DNA from: Acanthopleura granulata
Lineage: Eukaryota; Mollusca; Polyplacophora; Chitonida; Chitonidae
Assembly (NCBI GenBank): GCA_016165875.1
Contig: JABBOT010000016.1
Span: 6,160,327-6,224,326 of the forward strand
Length of the DNA: 64,000 bases
Reading direction: 5' to 3'
This document shows, in pieces, positions 11,875-23,862 of the stretch. Every line of letters starts with the position of its first letter. Position 1 is the stretch's first letter. A program made the position numbers and the translations under genes. The notes under the pieces are model-generated. The model saw nothing but the letters and a program-made list of their open reading frames with translations. It was not told where the DNA came from and ran no database searches.

Positions 11875-12210
11875 TTTTTGTAGAGTTTATGAATGATAAA
11901 CCAGTTATCTTCAGATGTTTGTAAGAAGTTCAGCAATAATAAGCCAGTCATGTTCTCATGCTTGTGAAAAATTCATGAATAATATGCCAGTCATATTCAG
12001 ATGTTTCTTAAAAGTCTATGAATAATATCCGAGCCAGTTTCTCATGTTTGTGTGCATTTCATGGGTAATTGGCCAGTCATTTTCAGATTTTGGCCTCTTT
12101 AAATGTTGTTAAAAAGTTCTTGAAAAAGAAGTCGGCTACTTGTCCGAAGTTTATGAAGACTTGCTGAATAAAAAGGGGTCAGCCACCTTGATATATGTCT
12201 GTGAGAAATT
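11875..12210 (+). repeat. Degenerate minisatellite, about 55-60-bp unit, 5-6 copies
   Basis: Variants of ATGAATAATATGCCAGTCAT plus TTCAGATGTTTGT... recur from about 11885 to 12190 with growing divergence at both ends. Confidence 0.7.
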
Positions 12211-12488
12211 CATAAACAAGACGGGAAATTAACTGGCGCTGAAAACAAAATCCATTCTCAGAGGCAAGGAAATGTTTTTGATGATTAGGTTGGTGCTAAA
12301 AGTTACATTTTTTCAGCAGGGTATCATCCTATCCGTCTGTAATCAACTTGAAGATCAACAGAAGCTATGGTTCGAGGCAGAGATTCGCACACCAGCTGTC
12401 ATCCAAGACGGGCGTTCCGGGTCAGTAGTCGCAAGACCAGTTTCCTAAACGGCGTTTAACACAGATAACAAAGAAAATGTATAAAATT

Positions 12489-12515
12489 TTAAAAAAAAAA
12501 AAAAAAAAAAAAAAA
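12489..12515 (+). repeat. Poly(A) run
   Basis: About 27 consecutive A residues. No SINE or LINE body is attached upstream that I can recognise. The surrounding 12211-13090 otherwise holds nothing clear. Confidence 0.8.
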
Positions 12516-13091
12516 TTTGGACAAATTCTGCAACAGTGAGCACTTTCCAGTCATGACGGAAAGACGAAAGAAATTTTCTAGGAAGATTAATAAAGTCACC
12601 ATCCAAATTGTGTAACTTGCTTGTTTATATAATTTACTTGATTGGTCTTTCTTTGAATTCTGGGAAAATCTTAAACTTAGCCACGCGCCATATGTCGTTT
12701 AAGGTAATCTTCGAATTTTTTCTTACAAAATAAACCCCTGCGTTTTTAGATGTTACGCCAAAAACAAGTCTTGAAGCTAAACTAGGTACCGGCAGTTTGC
12801 CATGGTAGCGAAGATCATGAATAGTGAAACCAGTTCTTTTCAAAATGTCCTTGAAAAATAGTGAATATTTCTAAGTCATCTTGAAACATATTTAAGAGCA
12901 ATCGTGGTAACTAATCTGAAAACTCTCACTCCGATATGTCTTTGGGGAAAAAAACCACCAAAGCTTTGATTCGAATGTACTTGTAACAGGTTTGTGCTAA
13001 CACACAATGGTAGACCTACTGGTGTGGTGGTACTGCTGCCGCTGCTACTTCATCTTTACGCATTTACCAAACATTCGTTCATTCAGTCAAC

Positions 13092-13216
13092 CAGGCCCGG
13101 ATTCCATGAAGCGCACTTAGCTAAGTAACTGCCATGACAACGTATTTTGTAGAGATAGAAAGTGCACTTAGCTAAGGGTTGCTTAGCACTAAGCATGCTT
13201 CATGAAACCGGGCCTA
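13092..13216. mobile_element. Short foldback (MITE-like) element with inverted GGCCCGGTTTCATGAAGC ends
   Basis: The left end AGGCCCGGATTCCATGAAGC is nearly the reverse complement of the right end GCTTCATGAAACCGGGCCTA. The interior contains further inverted CTTAGCTAAG-type palindromes and GCCATGACAACGTA. No coding capacity. A diverged relative is at 32433-32553. Confidence 0.7.
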
Positions 13217-14232
13217 GGTCCTGAACTCACGCAGTCTTGCTTACAAAAGGTCCGAGGCATAGACTGAATGGCGGCTGGTTCAGACCAATATGGATCGCCA
13301 GAATGGGATTAAAAATTTATAATGTAGCTGCTCAGTGTTTCTGAATATTGTTAAATGTCTTCTCCAACCACCCAATACATATGAAATCAGCTCGGTTTTT
13401 ATAAATTTTTTTTCTTCCACTGTTCTTTTTTTCTAGTTATACGCATGCAGATATGCATGGTATAACATCATTTCCGTTACTGTTAAATAACCCCAAGCAT
13501 TGCATGATGGGATCAGTTCCAGCCTTGCTGGCTTTAAAGATTGGCGTTTCAGAGTCACCAACATATCGTCAAAGTATTCACCAAATACTGTATTTCCCTT
13601 AAAATTTGGCCTGTAAGAGTTCACTGTCTGAAGCACGTGCAAGTCTTACAATGACATTTTGGCGTGAACGCTTACGTTTTTCTGATAAGAAATTAATCGA
13701 ACGTCATAAAAAGGCACAGGAGCAGCTGTGTAAGTTAGAAGATAATCAGAACTAAGCATTGACTTAAAATAGCTATACTTTAGACATGGTTATCTACCGT
13801 ACTGAGATACACCAGCTGGCATCGTGTGAACCAGGTGTATTGCTATTGTTCTTGTATTTTATTTCTTATAAAGTTTTTAACTCCTTTCGGTTAAGACTAA
13901 TTATTTATTGATTTGTTCCTCTGTTTAATTTGTATTTTAAATTCGCCGTACTCAATTTATGACAGTTATGCGTCAATAGGTGGAGCGGGCTCAGCGGTTA
14001 GCACGCTTAAATCGTTCAATCACTAAGACGCAGGAGATTTCTTAGTTTTTTTTTGTGTGTGTGTTGTTGTTGTTGTTTGTTGTCTTCTATATTGTTTTAT
14101 TTTTCCCCTCTTCATCACTCTCAGGGTTTTGGTGGCAAAGAGTAGCCGATTATGTACAAGAAGACAGAGAGTAAAACCATATATCTGTGACGAACACATT
14201 GCAAATGGCCGCAAATTGTCAATTAATCTCAG
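13217..14232. other. Non-coding; possible tRNA-like head only
   Basis: No gene seen. At about 13985-14012 the sequence GGGCTCAGCGGTTAGCACGC looks like a Pol III A box of another tRNA-derived repeat, but no B box follows at the proper distance. Confidence 0.4.
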
Positions 14233-14537
14233 TTATTTATTTATTTATTTATGTATTTATTTATTTATTTATTTATTTATTTATTTGATTGTTGTTTTAC
14301 GCCGTACTCAAGAATACTTCACTTATACGACGGCGGCCAGCGCTATGGTGGGAGGAAAACGGACATAGCCCGGGGGAAACCCACGACCATTCGCAGGTTG
14401 CTGGCAGATCTTCCCACTTTACGGCCGGAGAGGGAGCCAGCATGAGCTGGATTGAACTCACAGCGACCGCATTGGTGGGAGGCTTTGGATTATTGTGCTG
14501 CGATAGCACGCTAACCAACTGAACCACGGAGGGCCCC
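14233..14537 (-). mobile_element. Near full-length Meta-type SINE with long (TTTA)n tail
   Basis: On the minus strand it has the head (CCCTCCGTGGTTCAGTTGG), a B-box-like GTGAGTTCAATCC, the complete body and GAGTACGGCGTAAAACA. The tail is about 54 bp of AAAT repeats (14233-14286 on the plus strand), which is itself a microsatellite. Confidence 0.9.
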
Positions 14538-14605
14538 CGCAAAAAAAAAAATCATGATGCACACAAAGCGTGGGTTCGATCTCGGCCTTGAGTTGGGAAT
14601 TGGTG

Positions 14606-14622
14606 ACCCCCCCCCCCCCCCG
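14606..14622 (+). repeat. Poly(C) run
   Basis: About 16 consecutive C residues next to a B-box-like GTGGGTTCGATCTC at 14569-14582. This may be the remnant of another tRNA-derived repeat. Confidence 0.6.
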
Positions 14623-14760
14623 CCTCAGTATGTCTTGCAAGTCTATACATAATAAGTTCGTCAGTCACTTGCCAAAGTTCCGAGCAATTGCGTGGTGAAT
14701 CAATCAATCAATCAATCACATGTTGGAAAGTATTTCACGTAATATTTGCCATAGAACTAT

Positions 14761-15078
14761 GGGGGCCTCCATGGCGCGCTAGTGAAGCCCAACGATCCCG
14801 GTGCCTCTCATACATGCGATCACTGTGAGTTCAAGCCCAGCTCGCGCTGGCTTCCTCTCTGGTCATATATGGGAGGGTGCGCCAGCAACGTGCGAATTGT
14901 AATGGGTGTTTCCCCCGGGCCCTGCCTGGTTTCCTCCCCCTGGGCCCTGCCCGGTTTCCTCCCCCCGGGCCCTGCCCGGTTTCCTTATATAATGCTGGCT
15001 GCCGTCGTATAAGTGTAATATTCATGAGGACGGCGTAAAACACCATCCAGCTAATTAACTATCTAACCAACTAAATAA
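14761..15078 (+). mobile_element. Full-length Meta-type SINE with an internal triplication
   Basis: Starts GGGGGCCTCCATGG and ends GACGGCGTAAAACACCATCC. The segment CCCCCGGGCCCTGCCYGGTT plus TCCT occurs three times in tandem (14912-14935, 14936-14960, 14961-14985); other copies in the window have it once. Confidence 0.9.
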
Positions 15079-17730
15079 AGAACTGTGTTGATATGCTGGC
15101 CTAATGCCTTCGCCACATCGTCATCCGGTAGAATGCATCACACAGCGAGGGTCCCAAGAAATGGAAGTTATTGTTTCTGTTTCTTAATTGCGTTATAGAA
15201 ACTGCACACATATATATTTAGGTTAAAGGGTGTTGGGTTGGTTGGCACTTAGATATCCAAGTACTAGGCTGGAGAATGAACAATTCTACGTTCTTTTTCC
15301 GGTACAGTGCCATTCAAACCACTCGACCTTTAAACCGCTTTCACAAGGAGAGAGTGTCAACCATACACCACAACAGCAAGATTCACTGCCCGGAAAAAAA
15401 AACTGGGCCTTCATCGCTTGTCCTGTCACTTTACAATTCTGCGAAAACTTCACGTAAGTTTGCCATTTTTGGTTCCTTACCTACTTTCTCCTTTTGCGAG
15501 TCCTTTCTGATGTGAAATTTTTTTATCACTACAACTGACAATGTTTATGAATATAACTTTTTTGGATAGAATTAAAGCATGTAGGTCAAGCACTCGACTG
15601 TACCCAAGCAGCCATTCTTCCAAATTAATGTATGCGTACACATAGAGCTCGCTCATGCCAGTTATTTAAGTGTATCGGCCAAATCTTCCAGAGTTCCTTT
15701 CAAAAGAATTCTACATTTTAAGGGCCTAACGAAGAACGCTGATTCATAAAAGAATTCTTCACCTTGAAGGAATATTTTTCTGTACAACTGCATCGTGCGT
15801 TTATAGATCATGCAAACTATATTTGAAAGCAACACGAATTGGCCTTTTCATTCAAAGCCGTATGTTCTGTTCCTGAATATTAAGTTATTAAGAATTATGG
15901 TTCTGAGTGAATATATATATCTTTTAATAAATCTTTGTTATAGTTTGATGATTTAAGAATTATAGACATTAAATTATTTTCCTTGGAAACAATGTGAAAT
16001 TTTGTTAAGGTCTCGAGATTCAGCCCTAAGGACTATATATACTGAAATTTCGTCCCGCTGTTGTGTTTACGTTTCCGTCAGCACACGTGTGCAGACCGAA
16101 TTAAATGCTTTATTCGACGAAAACATTTTTAAGATTAATATACTTACTGGATTTCATAGAGAGACATAATCCTATAGTCAACATCCATGCAACTGTTAAA
16201 AATCTGCGTTTCTTTATTTTTGTTTCATTAATTATTTATTTTTGAAGTTAATTTTGCTGTAATGTTAGGTTGACAGTTGTCATCATATCGTATACGTATA
16301 GACCTATGCGTAAATAGGGCCTAAATGGCTGTAACGTTGCCAGTGTGAGGTAAAGTGGTAATCATCCAGCCCCTTGTAGGTCAGAAAGTCATGAAGTGAT
16401 GGGATTTATCCAAAAATCTATATGGACGCTGGGAATTTCTAGAAAACAGTTCCTTCCGGTCGGTCCAAGGTCATTTTATAGCTACGTCACAGAAATTGTA
16501 CGTGGCCGCATACACTCTAAAACTAATCAATGTGTGATGTTGACAGAATACTATATGTACGCTTTCTTAGTGATGGCAGAATAGACTATGTCAATGCTAC
16601 CGTTATAATATATATGCCTTGCTCTGTTATTGAAAGAAATTATTTTTGGTGTGACAGGGTATTGTATGGTCCATAACATAACATTATATTTCAGTAACAT
16701 AATCCACATATATATTCCAGCATCAATCAGAATATGTTAAATATAATAAATTAGCTTTTAGAGACAGCCTGTAACCCAGTTAATAACAGAACTTTAAAGG
16801 TAAGGTCTCTGCACCAAAAGCACATTACTGATCCTCATGCAACACGCAACATTTTCTACTTTTGAAACATACTATACGTGTAGATAATTACGCGCGGTGG
16901 TTTTTCATTCAAATTATAGACAGTTCTGGTTGTAAAGCTCCCAGGAATATTAAACATGACACAGGGTTGTAGGCTTAAATCACCCATTCTTAATTTCGCC
17001 TTTTCTACCCTGTAAGGCGAACCGGAAGCTACCGGAAAGGACCGGAAGTAGCTCTTGACAACTCTGTCAGTTGTACTTCTTATTCAACTTCACAGTTCAT
17101 CACATTCACACACAACATTAATACGAAAAATGTTATGCGACGTGTCCTATTTCTTTTTAGGAACTGATTTAATTATCCGTGAAATAATCCATAATTTGCA
17201 TTGTGACCAACTAAACCTTCTTGTAATAATTATTATATTCCTAAACTTGCTTCATCCCTTTTTTTTTCACGTTTCATCATGCAAAGAATCTCATTTCAAT
17301 TAAACTAATATGATCCAAAAAGTTGTAACAAGTGAACATATGAATATGTTCGTGTTAATTTGATTCAACTTTTTCAAATAATCGTGTACTTACACACGAA
17401 AAATAATTTTAATAAAAAAAATCGAAAAAAAGTATGCACATGTTAACTTGTGTTTTATTGCAATCTCCTTTTCCGTTCCAGATGAAACCAGCAATGTGAT
17501 TGATCAGTGACATTTAGCTGGAAGTTAATGTCCCGTCCATAGCAACCAATTTCAGGGATCGAAACAAGCGGATCGACTTCGAACGGTTACTGTTGGCAAC
17601 GATGTCTTGTACGAATGTTTTTTAAGAAAGTGAACCAAGCGATACGCGTATAGCAACCAGTTCAACCAGCCGTTACACCCGTTACAAACATCATTACGCG
17701 AGTCTGACAGTTACGAGTCCATGAAGAAGA
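15079..17730. other. Upstream region of the GCNT gene, nothing recognised
   Basis: AT-rich DNA without SINE copies or arrays that I can see. It must hold the promoter and 5' UTR of the downstream glycosyltransferase, but I see no clear TATA box or defining element. No upstream coding exon is needed because the protein starts with its signal anchor. Confidence 0.45.
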
Positions 17731-19581
17731 ATGAAAATTCAAAGACTCTTTATCTCCTCCATCTTTTTAAGCCTTCCAGGCGTCATTTTCTACAACGTGG
17801 CTAAACTTCTTGAGAAAAACGTAAAAACTGATGGTCATAAAGTCCAGAAACGGGCTGACTTAAGACAGATAGCGTTTGTAGAAACCGGAAACGAAAGTCA
17901 CGTGTCCGACAGTGTCACAGGGACGTCAACAGCTCCAACTCGTGAAGACATCACGGAAACAAAACAAATCAAAGAAATAAATTGTCTGCTAAAACCTGTG
18001 ATCGATCAGAAGTTTAATTGCACAAGACTTTTTCTGGGAGACCCAGGCGAACAAGAAAAGGTTAAAGACTTTCACACAAAGTTTCCTTACAAGCACGTGC
18101 CAGAGACGTCATTCGTCCAAGCAACCAATCGATGTCAAGCTTACATACAAGCAAGAGGCTATGTAACGCACGTGCCTAAAGAACAAGCCGAGTTCCCATT
18201 GGCCTACAGCATAACTATTCACAAGCACGCTGACCAGTTTGAACGGTTGCTTCGCGCCATCTACCGGCCAAATAATTACTATTGCATCCATGTTGACCAG
18301 AAATCCAACAAAAAGTTACACGCTGCCATCAAAGCTATAGCAAGTTGTTTTGAAAACGTCTTTGTGGCTTCCAAGCTAGAAGTGGTTGTCTACGGCGGAT
18401 TTACCCGACTTCAGGCCGATCTTAACTGCATGGAAGACCTCTACCACAAATACCCTGACTGGAAATATCTGCTGAATTTAGCTGGAACGGAACTGCCTCT
18501 GAAGTCCAACAAGGAATTGGTTTATTTGCTGAAACTCTACAATGGCATGAACATTATCGGGAAAAATCACAAAGTTTTACCCAGCAGATGGAGAAAACGT
18601 TACCTTACTCGCGTAGAAAATATGACCGGATCGATCAAAGTAGTGAATAAAACAAACACCAAACCCCCGTTTAACCTTACCATGATGAAAGGAAGTGCGT
18701 ACGCCATCTTTAGCCGAGATATGATTGGCTACACTCTTCATGATCCGCTACCAATCAAATTTTTGGAATGGTGTAGCCACACGTACAGCCCTGACGAGCA
18801 TTACTGGGCGACTTTGAATGACCTTGACCGAAATCCTCAGCTGAAGACCCCTGGAGGAAGTAAGTATAGACAAATGTTTTGAATAATCCATTAATTGGAT
18901 GAGTCATTAATACCGACAGAAATCCGAAGTGGAACATGTGGCGTCGTTTTTGTGGCGTGGAAGATTCTACTCCAGTCTCAACAACGCGACGTCACAGTGA
19001 GTAGACCATATACGTCATAAATGAAAACGTTTTACCCAACATGTTTGACGCTGCGTAACAAAGGCCTTATGACGTAAAAGTCCTAATTCACCGCAGCGAA
19101 TCCTGTTGGGAGAGGAAAATCATTAAACCCCATTAAATGGGAAAACTTTCCCGCCTAAGTCATCCTGGCCTGAGCTTCGTACACTGTTAGAAAAGCCCGC
19201 GTTTTTCACTCGGGTATTTCTACGAGGGCTTTACCACATGCAGTGGCTTTAATGGTAACACCCGTATTAGGAGAAACACGTGACCTGTGTGGGGTTCACC
19301 TTTCATTTCATACGGCAGTTATGACCTTCATTTTACAGTGACAACACCTGGCAGCTGGCAGCCATACCTTTCACCGGAAATTTTACGAAACGCTCATAAC
19401 CGTGTAGTCTGGTGCTTATTTCTGCCTTTCCAATGGTGCTTTCTAGGCAAACATATGGCTCATGCTCATTTACATTGTAAGAGAATAGTGGTGCATTTAG
19501 CTTGGACCCAAGTGGCCGTAGTGTGCGTCTCATGCACTGAATATTAATGAACATCAAACTGAATGTAAGCCAAGCTTATAT

Positions 19582-19612
<31 letters not shown>

Positions 19613-21502
19613 TATATGGCGGCCAGCATGGTGGAAGGAAACCGGGTAGAGCCTGGAGGAAACCCACGATCGTCAGCAGGTTGCTGGCAGACCTTCCCAC
19701 GGCCAGAACATCATCGAAATGTTCATAAAAAATGGCGTAAATTTATACATTTATTTAAAGAAGTAAATAAGTATGAGATAAAAATAACAGTAGGCTCACC
19801 CTTTTGCCTTAAGCGCTCTTAGTATAGTAATACGCCGAAAAATAAATCATATCGCAAAACAGTGATAGATTCAATTAAGCCAGTTTTGATTTAAGTTAAA
19901 ATTGGAAAACCATTCAAACTCGAATTCTTGGACTCAGGGGGTTAGGGAAGGGGGTAAAATTTAAAACTACCCACAGTCTGTTTATTTTTTCATTTTTATT
20001 GATTTAAGTGTTAAGATAAATATATCACAATTTGTACTTCTTGGACCATAAGTTAAGCCCTACATCCAAAAGAGCAGACCACCTTTAGGTAAAGTGCGGA
20101 TAACCTGAAAGGTCATTTTCTGCTGATCGCAAGTACGCCCTTCGTTATTTTTAATTTTTTTAAATTTTTACAGTGTATAAAATATAAACTTTGAGTTTCT
20201 ACAGTGGGCTTTTGTACCACAATGAACAGTCTGAAACACTGACATCACAGATTTGTGACATCATAGATTTGTTTGCTGCAAAGTATCCTCTGATTGCTCT
20301 TTGTCTATGTTATACATTTATTTATTTATTTTTTGATTGGTGCTGCGACAGCGCGCTAACCGACTGAGTCACGGAGGTCCCAGTGTTATACATGGATATA
20401 CATGTACTGCTACAACTGCACCCGTGCTTAATGTGGAAATATAACAGATACAACATGTTTAGAATCAAAACAAAAGAAAATGAAAAAAGAATCGGTGACG
20501 TCACTGTGCCGCAGCCTGTTCGTTATGGTCCGAAAAGACCACCGTAGCACCTCAATCTTTATCTCTAGATTAATCACTTTTTCAAAAAACAGAAAATAAG
20601 TGAGGCCATATTTAGAATCAGCTCGATATTGCCTTTTGGATAATACATACTGTATTTAAAGGTGGTCTATTCTTTTTAGGTTTAAAAAGTTTAAAAATAT
20701 TTTTTTGAATTGATCTCACATAATGTTGGATCCATTTTTACTGCGGCTACTCACTTACAGACTGGGATGTGCAGCATTGTCTTGAGCTTGACACCTCAAC
20801 ACTTGCCTAATGCCTGAACGTATATTGTTGACCGACTGGTTAAAACTAACTCAGATCTAACAGTATATGGCCCAGATCACCAAAGAGGTCGAGTGTTCAA
20901 ATGTAGTCTCCGCTACCTTGGTGGTGGACTTAAGTCAGTATATTTGTGTAATACATGGCACGGTCCGGTGGTTTCTTCCAGGATTTAACCGGTTTCCTCC
21001 ATCAAAAACATATCCGATATTCTTCAGTACGGAGTCAAATACCAATCTTGACTAATCGCTGTACCCTTGGAAAAATATCAAAAACGTGATTGTTTTTCAT
21101 ACATAGACAATGGCTTGACCTAAAAAGATGACTAAGTTTGAACGGTCAACCCGATAGGTAATGATATTAGGAGCTTTGTTAATTGTTAATGAGAAATATT
21201 TGTGTTCATTTGCAGACGACTCGCCTGGTAACATCTTCATTACGAGGGCTGTGTTGTGGAACTCTCGCTCCTGTGCCGGTAAAAATGTTCACAAGGTTTG
21301 CCAATATGGCGTCAAGAATCTGCCTTGGCTGAAGGAGAGACCGGAATTCGTAGCGAACAAGTTCGACCTGGAGACAGACTTTACTGCTTTTGACTGCATG
21401 GAAGAACTTTTGACTCAGAGAAGTAGGAGCAGTGAACCCTGGGACCTGCAAATTCACAAACAATTCATTCAGAGTCACATGATTCCACGGTCTAAAAGTT
21501 GA
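17731..21502 (+). CDS. Beta-1,6-N-acetylglucosaminyltransferase, core 2 / GCNT family (two exons)
   Basis: Golgi type II enzyme that transfers GlcNAc from UDP-GlcNAc in beta-1,6 linkage to make branched mucin-type O-glycans. Coding exons are 17731-18859 and 21216-21502 (1,416 nt, 471 aa). The donor is A|GTAAGT and the acceptor TTTGCAG; the codon split is phase 1 and the frame is kept. Residues about 5-24 form the signal anchor (RLFISSIFLSLPGVIFYNVA), followed by a Ser/Thr-rich stem. The catalytic domain (Pfam Branch family) starts near residue 154 with FPLAYSITIHK. It includes NYYCIHVDQKS, YLLNLAGTELPLKSN, MKGSAYAIFSRD and SPDEHYWATL, whose Glu356 corresponds to the catalytic glutamate of mouse C2GnT1. 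Exon 2 holds the family C-terminus with VCQYGVKNLPWL and FANKFD-like VANKFDLETD. Several N-glycosylation sequons are present (for example NCT, NMT, NKT, NLT). Vertebrate members have 400-455 residues. Which GCNT paralogue it matches cannot be settled here. Confidence 0.95.
19578..19708 (-). mobile_element. Partial Meta-type SINE lacking the 3' conserved block
   Basis: Inside the GCNT intron. A (TTTA)n tail joins directly to GGCGGCCAGCATGGTGG and ends near GCAGACCTTCCCACGGCC. The GAGTACGGCGTAAAACACC block is deleted. Confidence 0.8.
20318..20381 (-). mobile_element. Internally deleted Meta-type SINE (tail joined to head)
   Basis: Only the tail (TTTATTTATTTATTTTTTGATTGG on the plus strand, split here by notation) and the tRNA-like head (GCGCGCTAACCGACTGAGTC) remain, about 64 bp in total. 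It is within the GCNT intron. Confidence 0.75.
20950..21056 (+). mobile_element. Highly diverged SINE 3' portion
   Basis: Recognisable only by order: GGTTTCCTCCATC, then GATATTCTTCAGTACGGAGT, then CAAATACCAATC. It ends 160 bp before GCNT exon 2. Confidence 0.5.
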
Positions 21503-22060
21503 TGACTCTGTGGCTTAGCTTAAAGTAAAAATAGAGCTCATCACTGAGGTACCGTTCATTAAAAAAATTCTAAATTTGTCTCTTCAGTGTAAAAACCTGT
21601 TTCAAATTGTATGAATTCGTGGCTGAATTATCTTCGTTTGAAGTGTGAAGTATTGTGCTGGCTACTGGGGATCTGGAGGCGCTCATGCTTTTAAGCTTAT
21701 AAGAGATTGACCAGTCAGAGAGCTAGGAGATATCGGCGGTTTATAAGCTGTGACATAAATCGTCTGAGTTGACTTTCAGTGTAACATGTAATATCATGGG
21801 GAATTATTATCAATTATAACAAGAACACCTATGAATAACACTGCAAAGTGTTTCCAGAAAATTTTTGCGGCGGGAGTAAGTTTCTTGATTATTTCATGTT
21901 ATAAATTTATCTGTATACTTATGTTACAAACACAACCCTAGCAGCTTACTACAGTCCCAATTGCAAGAGACAGAACGGCTGCGTTTCACGCGAGCCGACA
22001 GTAGACCGTTAAATGCCAATTTCCACTGTCGTGATAGCTGTTAGAAAAATACTTCATTGA

Positions 22061-22066
22061 AATAAA
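22061..22066 (+). other. Candidate poly(A) signal of the GCNT gene
   Basis: AATAAA about 560 bp after the stop codon, the first canonical hexamer noticed downstream. Confidence 0.4.
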
Positions 22067-22189
22067 CATAATATTGTCCAACCTTTTTGACAAATTTAGC
22101 TTTGAACATACGCTGTCTTTCATTTTAATTAAAGCGAATATTGTTATTTTCCATATGTAAACGTCATTAAATGTATTTCTTAGAACATT

Positions 22190-22347
22190 CGTGATCTTGG
22201 GACTAAACAGTAGAAGATGGTTTGATTCTTAGGTCGGAAATCGTGAATCAAGGGCATAATTAATACGAAAATCAAAGAAATCCTCCTCGTTCCTCAAGAC
22301 GTCTAAAGATTTTTAATTTTCCCGTAAAGGCTGGTATCAAAGATCAG
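22190..22347 (+). repeat. Member 1 of a duplicated about 100-150-bp segment (partner 22770-22935)
   Basis: Shares AAAATCAAAGAAA, GTCTAAAGATTTT and TATCAAAGATCAG (in the partner TATTAAAGATCAG) in the same order. A SINE lies between the two copies. Confidence 0.7.
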
Positions 22348-22440
22348 GGCCCAGTATAACAAAGCTGATTTAGCCTTAAATCAGATATAATCCTGATCTT
22401 ATGCTAATTTTCATTTTTTTCACGGAGGTGTATGACAACT

Positions 22441-22663
22441 CTATTTATTTATTTGATTGATGTTTTACGCCATACTCAAGAATATTTCACTTATACGACG
22501 GCGGCCAGCCCTATGGTGGGAGGAAACCGGGCAGAGCTCGGCGGAAATCCACGACCATCCGCAGGTTGCTGGCGGACCTTCCCACGTACGACCGGAGAGG
22601 AAGCCAGCATGGGCTGGGCTTTAACTCACAGCGACCGCGTTGTTGGGAGGCTTCAGTCATTAC
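22441..22663 (-). mobile_element. 5'-truncated Meta-type SINE with perfect 11-bp target-site duplication
   Basis: Flanked by ATGACAACTCT at 22432-22442 and again at 22664-22674. The body is well preserved. The A-box part of the head is missing, yet the target-site duplication is intact, which suggests truncation at insertion and not later loss. Confidence 0.9.
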
Positions 22664-22769
22664 ATGACAACTCTAATTATTGAAATGAAAAAGAAAAATC
22701 CTTTACGTGAGCCACACAGCAGTAAACTGTTTTGAAATTAAGATCACTTAAGCCTGAGACGTCTCCGTC

Positions 22770-22935
22770 ATACTGGGACCGGATGATCCTCGCTGAGTTA
22801 ATAGCATTTCCTTGCAACATATATCAAAGGCAGATTCATAAGAAAATCAAAGAAAGTCTCATCCTCGCTTACAAGAATATATGTCTAAAGATTTTCAATC
22901 TCCTCACAAGGGCTAGTATTAAAGATCAGCTGATC
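22770..22935 (+). repeat. Member 2 of the duplicated segment (partner 22190-22347)
   Basis: Same ordered blocks as the first copy, with about 20-25% apparent divergence by eye. Confidence 0.65.
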
Positions 22936-23199
22936 CTTATGGAGTAAAGGACATTTCCGTAGGTCTTTCTGTGTGGGCATTTATTACATAGAAAACAGTA
23001 TGTATTACGACAGATCCTTTCATCTTTTGCGAAAAGAAAGAATTTCTATTTCACCTCAAAACTGATGATTTTGTGTAACAATGTTAAAACGTTAATAACT
23101 ACACGATAATACACAATATGAAGTATGGAAGAAGCGAGTTTGCTTTCCTTGTTTTATTTTCTTGTCATATTTCTTTGTTCATTATTCATTATATATTTT

Positions 23200-23390
23200 T
23201 TGTATTTCATTGTTTAACGTTGTACCCACACATATGATGGCTGTCATTTTATGGGTTTGACGAAACAGGTGTGTCCGAGGAAAACCACTGACCTTTCACA
23301 AGGTACTGACGGACTTTCCTACATGTAAATGGCGTACAGCTATGCACGCCACCCTGATCTTGAACGTAAGACTGCAAACCAAAGCCCAAC
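23200..23390 (-). mobile_element. Diverged SINE of a second, related family
   Basis: On the plus strand: AACGTTGTACCC, GATGGCTGTCATTTTATGGG, ACCACTGACCTTTCACAAGG, GACTTTCCTACATGT and GATCTTGAACGTAAG, a B-box-like complement. The same order occurs at 27070-27260 and 36884-37085. Confidence 0.55.
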
Positions 23391-23632
23391 CAACATCGAG
23401 AGATGTGGCCTCCTTAGGGTTCAAGGTTATATTCAAGGTTATATTTTGAGTGTAACTGCTCATAATAATGAAAGAATTAGGTGACAGGTCAAATATTTTC
23501 AGTCAGTGTATTTTTTCTTGATATTCCCGACATGCAGGTAAAATTATAGACTTCATCTTTTGTATATCTGTTTGATCCGTTCTTAACGCCTTACCGTGCT
23601 GTAATTCATTGTTACGTTCCGCTACAATGTTG

Positions 23633-23787
23633 TGACGTCAACAAACCTAGATACAATACAGTAAAACGTCACAAAAACCTACGTAACAACGGCCCATCTG
23701 CCGCCCTTCTCTGAGCAATTGTGACCTCAACGTCCCATGATGCACCTCCCATTGTTGTAACCGTGGGCTACGAGGTGAATCTATATA
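23633..23787 (+). promoter_or_regulatory. Candidate promoter of the kinase gene: CRE at 23633-23640 and TATA box at 23782-23787
   Basis: A perfect TGACGTCA palindrome lies about 150 bp upstream of TATATA, with a further ACGTCA half-site near 23666 and a GACCTCA-type half-site near 23720. The TATA box is 76 bp upstream of the start codon, which puts the expected start of transcription near 23812. The function is inferred from spacing. Confidence 0.6.
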
Positions 23788-23862
23788 GGGACTCGCTCTC
23801 AGCTACTCTGAGGATTGCGTCGAGAATAATATCTATGCGTTTATAACAAAGTATACGTAAAA

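Noticed and set aside
18880..18935. Intron sequence ACCGACAGAAATCCGAAGTG resembling the GCNT exon end (ACCGAAATCCTCAG)
   Set aside because: The match is short and followed by no exon-like sequence; probably coincidence.
22345..22410. GGGCCCAGTATAACAAAGCTGA resembling a foldback element end
   Set aside because: No matching inverted arm found within a few hundred bases.
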